A DNA stretch of 8,697 nt, from contig JAFYKO010000013.1 of assembly GCA_017537515.1 (NCBI GenBank), positions 1 to 8,697 of the forward strand, in the 5' to 3' direction. Below are positions 1-6,189 of the stretch, in pieces; position 1 is the first letter of the stretch; every line of letters starts with the position of its first letter. The translations under genes and the position numbers were made by a program. This stretch comes from Clostridia bacterium (GTDB lineage: Bacteria > Bacillota > Clostridia > Christensenellales > UBA1242). The notes under the pieces were generated by a model that saw nothing but the letters and a program-made list of their open reading frames with translations, was not told where the DNA came from and searched no databases.

Positions 1-47
1 AATTTTTTTTATTTTCTTCAAAAAAGTGAGTTGAATGTATTAAAATA

Positions 48-91
48 AGCGGGCTAAAAAGCCCGCTCAATGGCTTGGTGGCACTGCCACC
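48..91. other. Two tandem GC-rich hairpins downstream of sipL
   Basis: Two perfect inverted repeats stand out in AT-rich sequence. The first has arms AGCGGGC (48-54) and GCCCGCT (61-67) around a 6-base loop. The second has arms GGTGGC (77-82) and GCCACC (86-91) around a 3-base loop. Read on the minus strand, the first is followed by TTATTTTAA, so it could be a back-up terminator for sipL or for leftward transcription. Neither arm has a clean T-run on the plus strand. No gene is visible in 1-143; the rest is A/T tracts. Function is uncertain. Confidence 0.5.
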
Positions 92-143
92 CAACTAAAA
101 TTTTACTTTTTTGATAAATTTTTTAATTTTTTTTATTTACGTC

Positions 144-171
144 AAAAAAAAACGAATGTTTTACGCACTCG
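144..171 (-). terminator. Rho-independent terminator of sipL
   Basis: On the minus strand the arms CGAGTG and CATTCG form a 6-bp stem with one G-U pair around a 7-base loop, followed at once by a run of nine T. It begins about 13 bases after the sipL stop codon, the expected place for an intrinsic terminator of that gene. Confidence 0.75.
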
Positions 172-184
172 CCGGATTTATGTT

Positions 185-1693
185 TTAACCATTTCTTTGA
201 TTGTAAACAACCACATTTTCGTTTTGTTCTAGAGGTAAAATCAAATTCGGGTTTTGGATTGAGATGGTTTCTGGTTTTATCCTCAACTCTCGGGCAATAT
301 CCCATAAATCATCGCCCTTTTTCCCAAAATATATCTCAATAGCATACTTTTTCTCGTCATACATCTCACCTTGCTCTGCGTTAGTAATTACTGCCCCATT
401 TACTTTTTTTGCATAATTGACAAGGCTTTTCAACTTGGCATCAAGGTATATTTCCCTTCCTCTTCTTGCAGTAACTTCCACGTCTGCAAGGTCTATTTGT
501 GGGAATAAAACGGCGTCATTATCGATTTGCAGTTTTGTGTTGATTGAAAAAGGTATTTCAATATGGGTTGTGATTACGTTCCCCATTTCGTCGTTTAGGT
601 AAGCAATATCAAAAGACACTATCCCTTCAACCACAAACACACCATCTTGCACATAAAAGTTTGTAACATTTAGATTTGCATTTGAAAAGCCTATTATTTT
701 ATCTATTCTTGGTTGTGTATCCTCTATAGAAATACTACCCTCCACTTTGGCTTCGAAATATTCGGGGGTTTGCATTTCGGTTTTGCTGTAAGAATTTGTA
801 ACAACCGACAATGCGTGGGTAATTGAAAATAAATCGTTTGCAACGTTAACTTGCATTTTATCAAAAGCTTTAAAGCAAATATTGATTGGGGCAACAATGT
901 CGATTTTGTTTGTTTCTCTGTTTACATCATACTTGTATGCATCGTATTTTATATGTGCACAAACATCTACTTTCCCTTCATTTGTAAGCCCCACAACCTC
1001 GATTTCTCGTCTAAAATTTTCGGAAAAGTTCATTGTTTCCACTCGGTCAATCTCGTCGCCAGAGTTGATGTATTTTACAACTGTTTGCACCTCGCCTTCA
1101 ACCGTAAAAAAGTCTTTGTTTGGAATAACATCCTTCACAATTACGCAAGACTTTACGCCAAGGACATTTGACATTTTTTCGGTAATATCAACTGTGATTT
1201 CCTCATTGAAAATGGTGCAATCTTCCTTTAAAAGGCTTTCCGTAAATTCTTCCGATGTTTGAATACAAAGATTGTCGTCCCCTCCGGTAATGACTTCAAT
1301 TTCGCCTATGTTGTAAATAGTCGCTTCTAGGTTTACAACTGCATTAATTTTTTCGCTTATGCTGTCTACTTCTATATTTGAGACCTTCGGAACAAGGGAA
1401 ACTTTAACACTGGGAGAAATGCTTTCATGAATAAATTTGTTAAGAAAAGGAACAGTGTTGACGTATTTTTTTGCCTTGTTTTCAGTATCCAAATACTGGA
1501 CTTCAAAAATAGCTTTTCCCGAGTAACTTAACTCTTTGGTCATAGGCTCTGCGTTGTCAATTTGAACAGAAACATCAGCCCACAAAATTTTGTTGTAACC
1601 ATTCTCTGCAGTAAAACTTGAGTCCAAAAGTATTTGCTCTTCACTGATTTTGCTTTTGTTGGTAAAGTTTAATACATTTTTTTCGAATAACAT
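185..1693 (-). CDS. sipL: SipL-like spore morphogenesis protein (SPOCS/DUF3794 repeats plus LysM)
   Basis: A 502-residue soluble protein without signal peptide or membrane segment. I see three related beta-rich segments (about 30-130, 180-275 and 330-430), each with a V-x-G-x-V/A-x-F/V core and following Y, as in SPOCS (DUF3794) domains. A C-terminal LysM module lies at about 447-497, with DDLWDIA and an IQNPNL segment. In Clostridioides difficile, SipL has this architecture and binds SpoIVA through its LysM at the forespore surface during coat assembly; the same role is inferred here. The start at 1693 is preferred over the in-frame ATG at 1708 because that ATG overlaps the ribosome-binding site: GGAGG (1702-1706) lies 8 bases before the chosen ATG. 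Three SPOCS repeats plus LysM and the divergent veg neighbour favour SipL over other DUF3794 proteins. The stop is TAA. Confidence 0.85.
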   Translation of the reverse strand: MLFEKNVLNFTNKSKISEEQILLDSSFTAENGYNKILWADVSVQIDNAEPMTKELSYSGKAIFEVQYLDTENKAKKYVNTVPFLNKFIHESISPSVKVSLVPKVSNIEVDSISEKINAVVNLEATIYNIGEIEVITGGDDNLCIQTSEEFTESLLKEDCTIFNEEITVDITEKMSNVLGVKSCVIVKDVIPNKDFFTVEGEVQTVVKYINSGDEIDRVETMNFSENFRREIEVVGLTNEGKVDVCAHIKYDAYKYDVNRETNKIDIVAPINICFKAFDKMQVNVANDLFSITHALSVVTNSYSKTEMQTPEYFEAKVEGSISIEDTQPRIDKIIGFSNANLNVTNFYVQDGVFVVEGIVSFDIAYLNDEMGNVITTHIEIPFSINTKLQIDNDAVLFPQIDLADVEVTARRGREIYLDAKLKSLVNYAKKVNGAVITNAEQGEMYDEKKYAIEIYFGKKGDDLWDIARELRIKPETISIQNPNLILPLEQNENVVVYNQRNG

Positions 1694-1722
1694 AAATTTA
1701 ACCTCCATTTATGTATAAAAAT

Positions 1723-1751
1723 ATTGTATTTGACAAATCTTGGGATTATGA
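1723..1751 (-). promoter_or_regulatory. Candidate sigma-E-type sporulation promoter for sipL
   Basis: On the minus strand, TCATAATC (1744-1751) and AATACAAT (1723-1730), 13 bases apart, resemble the mother-cell sigma-E elements (ATATT-like -35 and CATACAxT -10). This would give a leader of roughly 20-25 bases before the sipL ATG. Known sipL genes are sporulation-controlled, which fits. The match is imperfect and AT-rich DNA gives chance hits, so this is a candidate only. It overlaps the veg -35 box. Confidence 0.35.
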
Positions 1752-1757
1752 TAATTT
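1730..1757 (+). promoter_or_regulatory. Candidate sigma-A promoter for veg
   Basis: A perfect TTGACA box (1730-1735) is followed after 16 bases by TAATTT (1752-1757), a weak -10 match. Transcription would start near 1764, giving a leader of about 47 bases. The -35 is strong and the -10 assignment uncertain; GATAAT at 1750-1755 would be too close (14 bases). Confidence 0.5.
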
Positions 1758-1779
1758 ATGTATTAAAATATTCGAAAAA

Positions 1780-1800
1780 GGCAATAATTTTGCCAAGGAG
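1780..1800 (+). promoter_or_regulatory. Leader hairpin abutting the veg ribosome-binding site
   Basis: GGCAA (1780-1784) and TTGCC (1790-1794) form a perfect 5-bp stem around a 5-base loop, directly followed by the AAGGAG ribosome-binding site (1795-1800), which sits 10 bases before the veg ATG. The hairpin ends exactly where the ribosome-binding site begins, so it could modulate ribosome access or stabilise the 5' end. The stem and site are visible; any regulatory effect is inferred. Confidence 0.45.
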
Positions 1801-1810
1801 TGTTTTATTT

Positions 1811-2047
1811 ATGATAAAAAGTCCAGTAAATCTTGATGATATCAAGAAAAGAATTACAGAGTTAAAAGGCAGTCCGGTCAAGATGGAGATCAATCGAGGC
1901 AGAAATAAAATTGTCAAGTTTGATGGCGTTATTGAAAGCGTTTATCCAAGTGTATTCACTGTAAAAGCACAAGAAATGAGTTTTGCCAGCAAGACTTTTT
2001 CTTATTTTGATGTTTTGTGCGGAGATGTTAAAATAACTCGGTTTTAA
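1811..2047 (+). CDS. veg: Veg family protein
   Basis: A 78-residue protein close to the size of Bacillus subtilis Veg (86 residues). Recognisable family features are the N-terminal DDIKKRI segment, RGRNKIVKFDGVIE, the YPSVFTV strand and the SYFDVLCGDV segment near the end. This is a small Sm-like beta-barrel type protein; Veg is linked in Bacillus to biofilm gene expression and its molecular role is unsettled. The reading frame stays open to 1724, but the start at 1811 is chosen because AAGGAG lies 10 bases before that ATG, family members begin near this point, and the upstream extension (through TTGACA and the leader) resembles no Veg N-terminus. It diverges from sipL, an association I recall from other Clostridia. 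The stop is TAA, followed by a strong hairpin terminator. Confidence 0.88.
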   Translation: MIKSPVNLDDIKKRITELKGSPVKMEINRGRNKIVKFDGVIESVYPSVFTVKAQEMSFASKTFSYFDVLCGDVKITRF

Positions 2048-2057
2048 GCTTTTTTTC

Positions 2058-2090
2058 AAAAAAAGCACTGATTTTCACATCAGTGTTTTT
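2058..2090. terminator. Bidirectional terminator between veg and nifU
   Basis: CACTGAT (2066-2072) and ATCAGTG (2079-2085) form a perfect 7-bp stem around a 6-base loop. It is flanked by seven A on the left (2058-2064) and five T on the right (2086-2090), so each strand reads a hairpin followed by a U-run. It sits between the convergent stops of veg (2047) and nifU (2093) and can serve both. Confidence 0.88.
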
Positions 2091-2092
2091 GC

Positions 2093-2467
2093 TTACATAT
2101 TTTTCTTTTCGTAAATTTCAATTGCGTTTTTGATTGCGTTTTCAACACTAGTTGCACTTGAAATTTTATCCATTGGGAGTTCGCCAAGTTCTTTGATTAT
2201 ATCCGCATTTGAAAGTTCTTTAGCTTGTTCAATATCAAGGTCAACAAGCAAATCGCACGCAACATTTGAGCAGGCAATAGTTGCTGGACTGCCGAATGTT
2301 TTAAAAGTGGCCTCGCTGATAATCCCCGTTGTTTCATCAACTTTGATATAAATCTTCACAACATCGCAATTATCATCACTAGTAAATTTACCAATTGCAT
2401 TGGCACCTTTCATACCTTTCGCATTTGTTGGGCTTGTAAAATTTTTTATAACTTTGGTGTTGTACAT
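2093..2467 (-). CDS. Divergent NifU/IscU-like protein with displaced cysteines
   Basis: A 124-residue protein with the IscU/NifU N-domain layout: an N-terminal MYNTKVIKNF helix, KIYIKVDETTGII strands, FKTFGSPATIAC, and a late helix near 105-120. Family members normally hold a cluster with three cysteines in NPxCGD, FGCG and HCS. By ungapped alignment from memory those positions are Asn33, Ser60 and Ser104 here; its cysteines are 34, 66 and 71. Asp35 corresponds to the family's conserved aspartate. A one-residue gap could place Cys34 at the first ligand, but the other two are lost either way. The start follows the nifS stop by 3 bases, with AAGGAG in the last nifS codons 6 bases before the ATG, so the two are translationally coupled. 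The fold assignment is good; a classical scaffold role is doubtful. It may be a sulfur carrier or regulator of NifS. Confidence 0.8.
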   Translation of the reverse strand: MYNTKVIKNFTSPTNAKGMKGANAIGKFTSDDNCDVVKIYIKVDETTGIISEATFKTFGSPATIACSNVACDLLVDLDIEQAKELSNADIIKELGELPMDKISSATSVENAIKNAIEIYEKKNM

Positions 2468-2470
2468 AAA

Positions 2471-3655
2471 CTACTCCTTTTTACCTCTGCCGGCTTTTGT
2501 TAGAGGTGAAATACCTCTAAGCTTTTCAACGCATTCGGCAAGTTTTTCAATGATATAATCAACTTCTTCTTTTGTAATAGATTTCCCAAATGAAAATCTG
2601 ATTGAACTTTGAGCAACTTCATTTCCAAGCCCTATCGCTTTCAATACGTGTGAAGGTTTTGTGCTTCCCGCACTGCAAGCTGAACCTCTTGAAACTGCAA
2701 TGCCGGCAAGGTCAAGAAGCATAATAAGTGATTCTCCTTCAACCATTTCAAAAGATAAATTGATAGTCCCTTGAATTTTTTGTTGTGGATGACCGTTGAG
2801 AATTACATAAGGTATTTTTTCCATAACTTTATCCAAGAAATAACTTCTGATTGCTTTAAGTTTTTGTTGATTGACGACAAGGTCTCGAACTGCAATTTCG
2901 ATTGCCTTACCAAAACCAGCTATGGCAGGTGCGTTTTGCGTACCTCCACGCTTATTTCGCTCTTGGCTTCCGCCATGCATAATAGGGCTGATTTTTATCC
3001 CGTTCTTAATATACAACGCTCCAACGCCTTTTGGTCCATAAATCTTGTGACTACTCATACTCATAACGTCGATTTCCATATCTCGAACGTCCATTTTTAA
3101 CGCCCCAATAGCTTGAACAGCGTCTGTGTGGAAAATAACTCCGTTTTCGTGAACAATATTTGATATGGTTTTTATGTTTTGGATTGTTCCGATTTCGTTG
3201 TTTACTGCCATAATTGAAACCAAAATGGTTGAAGGCTTGATGTGATGAATGAGGTCTGTTATTGAAACAAGCCCGTTTTTGTCAACTGGCAAATAGGTTA
3301 CTTCAAAACCTTCTTGTTCGAGTTGTTTGCAAGATTCAAGCACGCTGTCGTGTTCGATTTGGCTTGTGATAATGTGATTCCCTTTACTGCGATTGCCATA
3401 AGCAAGGCCTCTTATTGCCCAGTTGTTTGCCTCTGTGCCACCGCTGGTAAAATAAATCTCGTTTGAACGCTCTGCGTTTATTGCTTTTGCAATTCTATCT
3501 CTGGCACGATCAACAATTGCAGCAGAATCTCTCCCAAAACTATGCAAACTGCTTGGGTTGCCGTAAATTGTATTAAAGCAAGGCAACATTTCGTTGAGAA
3601 CCTCACTTGAAACATAAGTTGTTGACGCATTATCTGCGTAAATTTTTCTTTCCAT
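2471..3655 (-). CDS. nifS: Cysteine desulfurase, NifS/IscS family
   Basis: A 394-residue PLP enzyme that converts cysteine to alanine and leaves a persulfide for Fe-S cluster or thio-modification pathways. Visible features: YADNASTT at the start; SGGTEANN (71-78); His102 in EHDSV, which should stack on PLP; HTDAVQA (176-182) with Asp178 and Gln181; the PLP lysine 204 in SSHKIYGPKG; and catalytic Cys327 in RGSACSAGS. Length and the LRGISPL tail match clostridial NifS. An in-frame TTG at 3667 would add four residues, but GGAGA (3661-3665) lies 5 bases before the ATG at 3655, so that ATG is used. It is first in a two-gene unit with the NifU-like gene. No IscR-type regulator or mnmA, common neighbours of clostridial nifSU, is present in the window. 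The stop is TAG. Confidence 0.93.
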   Translation of the reverse strand: MERKIYADNASTTYVSSEVLNEMLPCFNTIYGNPSSLHSFGRDSAAIVDRARDRIAKAINAERSNEIYFTSGGTEANNWAIRGLAYGNRSKGNHIITSQIEHDSVLESCKQLEQEGFEVTYLPVDKNGLVSITDLIHHIKPSTILVSIMAVNNEIGTIQNIKTISNIVHENGVIFHTDAVQAIGALKMDVRDMEIDVMSMSSHKIYGPKGVGALYIKNGIKISPIMHGGSQERNKRGGTQNAPAIAGFGKAIEIAVRDLVVNQQKLKAIRSYFLDKVMEKIPYVILNGHPQQKIQGTINLSFEMVEGESLIMLLDLAGIAVSRGSACSAGSTKPSHVLKAIGLGNEVAQSSIRFSFGKSITKEEVDYIIEKLAECVEKLRGISPLTKAGRGKKE

Positions 3656-3671
3656 AATATTCTCCAAGGGT

Positions 3672-3700
3672 ATTATAACATCTTAGATAAAAAAAATCAA
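3672..3700 (-). promoter_or_regulatory. Near-consensus sigma-A promoter of nifS
   Basis: On the minus strand TTGATT (3695-3700), a 17-base spacer and a perfect TATAAT (3672-3677). The predicted start of transcription is near 3664-3665, only about 9-10 bases before the ATG, at the edge of the GGAGA ribosome-binding site. The promoter is convincing; the very short leader is an inference from its position. Confidence 0.8.
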
Positions 3701-3731
3701 TACCCCACTTTTTAATTTTTTTCAAAAATGA

Positions 3732-3754
3732 TAAAAAAACACCGCATTTTGCGG
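3732..3754 (-). terminator. Rho-independent terminator of trx
   Basis: On the minus strand CCGCA and TGCGG (3742-3754) form a perfect 5-bp stem around a 3-base loop, followed after two bases by seven T. It lies 13 bases beyond the trx stop codon and upstream of the nifS promoter, so the two units are separate. Confidence 0.82.
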
Positions 3755-3766
3755 AAGTTTATTGAG

Positions 3767-4072
3767 TTAGTCTTGCATAAGTTCGAGAACGGCATTTTTT
3801 GGACGAAGCCCTGTTTCTCTTTTCACGCATTCACCATTTTTGAATACAAGCAATGTAGGTATGCTCATAATCCCAAATTGTCTTGATAAGTTTTCACATT
3901 CATCAACATCAATTTTGACAATATCAAACTCGTCGTGTTCCTCAGAAATTTGTTCAAGGATTGGTGTCAACATTCTGCAAGGCCCACACCAAGTTGCAAA
4001 AAAGTCAACAAGGACTGGTTTTTGGTTTTTGAGAACTTTTTCTTCAAATTGTTCTTCTTTGATTTGTTCCAT
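3767..4072 (-). CDS. trxA: Thioredoxin
   Basis: A 101-residue thioredoxin, full length for the family, cytoplasmic with no signal peptide. The redox site WCGPC is at 28-32, the buried aspartate is Asp23 in VDFFATW, and the cis-proline is Pro72 in SIPTLLVF. KNGECVKRETG and GLRPK fit the usual C-terminal strand and helix. Two extra cysteines (59 and 82) lie outside the active site. A GGGG-centred ribosome-binding site lies 9 bases before the ATG. It has its own promoter and terminator, so it is monocistronic. It would reduce disulfides and possibly protein persulfides; a link to the adjacent desulfurase is suggested only by position. The stop is TAA. Confidence 0.95.
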   Translation of the reverse strand: MEQIKEEQFEEKVLKNQKPVLVDFFATWCGPCRMLTPILEQISEEHDEFDIVKIDVDECENLSRQFGIMSIPTLLVFKNGECVKRETGLRPKNAVLELMQD

Positions 4073-4098
4073 TAATATTTTCCCCTTTTAATTTTTTT

Positions 4099-4127
4099 AT
4101 TTTACCAAAAAATTTTAAGATTGTAAA
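4099..4127 (-). promoter_or_regulatory. Sigma-A promoter of trx
   Basis: On the minus strand TTTACA (4122-4127), a 17-base spacer and TAAAAT (4099-4104), each one mismatch from consensus. Transcription would start near 4092, about 20 bases before the trx ATG. Another TATAAT occurs at 4146-4151 but lacks a matching -35. Confidence 0.65.
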
Positions 4128-4145
4128 GAAAATTAAACATTTTCT
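4127..4145. repeat. Inverted repeat touching the trx -35 box
   Basis: AGAAAAT (4127-4133) and ATTTTCT (4139-4145) are perfect 7-base arms around TAAAC. The repeat shares one base with the trx -35 box. It could be an operator, or an AT-rich end to tcdA transcription. It is short and A/T-only apart from one pair, so chance is possible. Confidence 0.35.
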
Positions 4146-4196
4146 ATTATATTTTCTTAAAATTTCAAAAAATAATACAAGTTTTGAAGTTTTTGT

Positions 4197-4868
4197 TTAT
4201 TTTTTTACTATCTCGTTCAATACCCAAGAGCTTAAAACACAACCACAAACGCAAGGTTGCCACATAACACTTGCAATCTCCTTGTTTGTGAAGTCTGGAA
4301 GTATCTTACTGCAAACGCAAGGCATTTCTCCTATATGTTTTTTTCTTAGCCTTTTTCTCAATTTTCTTGCGAGATTGTCATCCCTAGTTTCAAAAAGGTC
4401 TTTGACTTCATATTCCGGAATTCCAAAGCGATTTCCAGTCCCAAGGGCTGAAATTATGTTTATATTATTTTCTTTGCAATAAACAATGAGAGCAATTTTT
4501 GCGTTAGAATTGTCTATGCAGTCAATAACATAATCAAATTTTTGGAAGTTGAAATCATCCAGATTGTCTTGTGAAATCTTTTGGGCTAGGACTTCAAGGT
4601 TGACATTTGGATTTATGGATAAAATCCTTTCTTTCATAACCTCGACTTTATACCTTCCCAAATTAAGGTTTGTTGCAATAATTTGGCGATTAAGATTGCT
4701 TTTTTCTATAATATCCAAATCAATTATGCAAAGATTTTGCACGCCTGTTCTTATAAGATTTTCAACAACAAAACCACCCACGCCTCCTATACCAGCGACG
4801 CAGATTTTGGCGTTTTTTATTTTATCTAAATTTTCTTGACCAATTAATAACTTTGTTCTTGTATCCAT
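4197..4868 (-). CDS. tcdA: TcdA-like ThiF/E1-family protein with C-terminal cysteine cluster
   Basis: A 223-residue member of the E1-like adenylating family, closest by eye to TcdA (CsdL/YgdL), the ATP-dependent dehydratase that cyclises t6A at position 37 of tRNA. Visible features: nucleotide-binding GIGGVG (26-31), DLD (50-52 region), SNLNRQI (58-63), KVEVMKERI and the GTGNRF segment. It is slightly shorter than most TcdA proteins. Five cysteines crowd the C-terminus: 184 and 186 in PCVCSK, then 206, 208 and 210 in QPCVCGC. TcdA proteins I recall usually have a Pro-Ser/Pro-Val-Ala-Gly-Leu type sequence at the second site. Metal or cluster binding is possible. The ATG follows the hslU TAG by 4 bases with no clear ribosome-binding site, suggesting translational coupling. 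It is last in the operon and no convincing terminator follows. MoeB or ThiF is less likely because the CxxC zinc pairs are absent. Confidence 0.8.
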   Translation of the reverse strand: MDTRTKLLIGQENLDKIKNAKICVAGIGGVGGFVVENLIRTGVQNLCIIDLDIIEKSNLNRQIIATNLNLGRYKVEVMKERILSINPNVNLEVLAQKISQDNLDDFNFQKFDYVIDCIDNSNAKIALIVYCKENNINIISALGTGNRFGIPEYEVKDLFETRDDNLARKLRKRLRKKHIGEMPCVCSKILPDFTNKEIASVMWQPCVCGCVLSSWVLNEIVKK

Positions 4869-4872
4869 TTTT

Positions 4873-6186
4873 CTATAGTATGTATTTCTTTAAATCAAAT
4901 TTTTTCTTTGTTTCCTTAAATGCGTTTTGGACATAGGTTTTGTCTATTACAACTTCTGTCATAGGGTGCTTGCCTGTTGCATTAAAGGAGATATCTTCAG
5001 TCAGCGTTTCCAAAAGTGCGTGCAAACGCCTTGCCCCAAGATTCTCACTGGTAGTGTTTTCTTGTTCTGCAATATCCGCAATTTCTTCAATCGCTTCATC
5101 AGTAAATTTAAGGTCGATATTATCAACTTTCAAAAGACTTGCGTATTGGAGTGTAAGGGCGTTTTTAGGTTGAGATAAGATTTTTGCAAAGTCCTCTTTT
5201 GACAAGTTTTCAAGTTCAACTCTAATTGGAAATCTTCCTTGAAGTTCAGGAATCATATCTTCGATATTCGAAACGTGGAAAGCTCCTGCTGCGATAAACA
5301 AAATAAAGTCTGTTTTAATATTTCCGTATTTAGTTGCAATCGTGCTTCCTTCAACGATTGGAAGAATATCCCTTTGAACGCCTTCACGAGAGACGTCTGG
5401 GCTTCCTGAACCCGTAGCACTTTTGCCAATTATTTTATCCATTTCGTCTATAAAGATAATGCCATCTTCTTCGGCACGTCTGATAGCTTCAGTGTTTACA
5501 GAATCTTGGTCGATTTGCTTGTCGTACTCTTCTGCAAGAAGAAGGTCTCTAGCGTGTTTAACGGAAATGGTTTTCTTTTTTGGGCGTTGTGGCATCATCC
5601 CGCCAAACATACTGCCAAGATTTATCTCTGCAATTCCGCCAAACATATTCATAGGTTGGAATTGTTCTTTTACTTCGATTTCAATAACTGTATCATCATA
5701 TTCACCGCTTTTGTATTTTTCTTTAATTCTAGCCTTAAAACTCTCCTCAGTTTCCTCTCCTTTTTCAGAAGATTTTGCACTAAAAATAGCGTTTATCAGC
5801 TTTTCGTCAACAACAGGGGTTACTTTGTGTTCGATATCGTGTTTTTTCTCGTCCTTAACCATTCTTACAGCAACTTCAACAAGGTCTCTGACCATACTTT
5901 CAACATCTCTTCCGACATAGCCGACTTCGGTGTATTTGGTTGCTTCAATTTTTACAAAAGGTGCCTTGACAAGCCTTGCAAGACGACGGGCAATTTCAGT
6001 TTTACCAACGCCCGTTGGGCCTTTAAGAATTATGTTTTTAGGCGTGATTTCTTCTCTTATCTCCCTTGGGAGTCTGCTTCTGCGATAGCGATTTCTAAGG
6101 GCAACCGCAACGGCTCTTTTTGCGTTTTTTTGACCGATAATATATCTATCAAGTTCTGCAACTATTTCACTTGGTGTAAGATTCAT
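4873..6186 (-). CDS. hslU: HslU, ATPase subunit of the HslUV protease
   Basis: A 437-residue AAA+ unfoldase, very near the E. coli length (443). Visible features: N-terminal SEIVAELDRYIIGQ; Walker A GPTGVGKT (56-63); the substrate-gripping pore loop GYVG (89-92); an inserted I-domain at about 110-230 containing a Met/Gly-rich stretch with MFGG twice; Walker B IIFIDEMD (243-250); the FIAAGAF sensor region; ELQGRFP (314-320) with the arginine finger; and sensor-2 GARRL (384-388). The C-terminus KKYIL matches the free tail that HslU inserts into HslV. The SD is formed by the last hslV codons (GGAGGAGG, 6195-6202), 8 bases before the ATG, and the gap to hslV is 3 bases, so the two subunits are coupled. 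The stop is TAG, which must act as a stop to keep this tail free. Confidence 0.97.
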   Translation of the reverse strand: MNLTPSEIVAELDRYIIGQKNAKRAVAVALRNRYRRSRLPREIREEITPKNIILKGPTGVGKTEIARRLARLVKAPFVKIEATKYTEVGYVGRDVESMVRDLVEVAVRMVKDEKKHDIEHKVTPVVDEKLINAIFSAKSSEKGEETEESFKARIKEKYKSGEYDDTVIEIEVKEQFQPMNMFGGIAEINLGSMFGGMMPQRPKKKTISVKHARDLLLAEEYDKQIDQDSVNTEAIRRAEEDGIIFIDEMDKIIGKSATGSGSPDVSREGVQRDILPIVEGSTIATKYGNIKTDFILFIAAGAFHVSNIEDMIPELQGRFPIRVELENLSKEDFAKILSQPKNALTLQYASLLKVDNIDLKFTDEAIEEIADIAEQENTTSENLGARRLHALLETLTEDISFNATGKHPMTEVVIDKTYVQNAFKETKKKFDLKKYIL

Positions 6187-6189
6187 TTT

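Noticed and set aside
123..305. Short minus-strand open frame overlapping the end of sipL
   Set aside because: It overlaps the LysM codons and the sipL terminator and has no recognisable motif or ribosome-binding site.
2048..2066. Palindrome GCTTTTTTT-C-AAAAAAAGC after veg
   Set aside because: It is a by-product of the T and A tracts flanking the stronger bidirectional terminator; the GC-containing hairpin at 2066-2085 explains the region better.
4164..4188. Possible tcdA terminator with TTCAAAA/TTTTGAA arms
   Set aside because: The stem is almost all A/T, the loop is 11 bases and no T-run follows; too weak to call.
5423..5920. Plus-strand open frame of 165 codons opposite hslU
   Set aside because: Its Ser/Ile-rich product is what antisense reading of hslU codons gives, and the strand has no ribosome-binding site or context for a gene.
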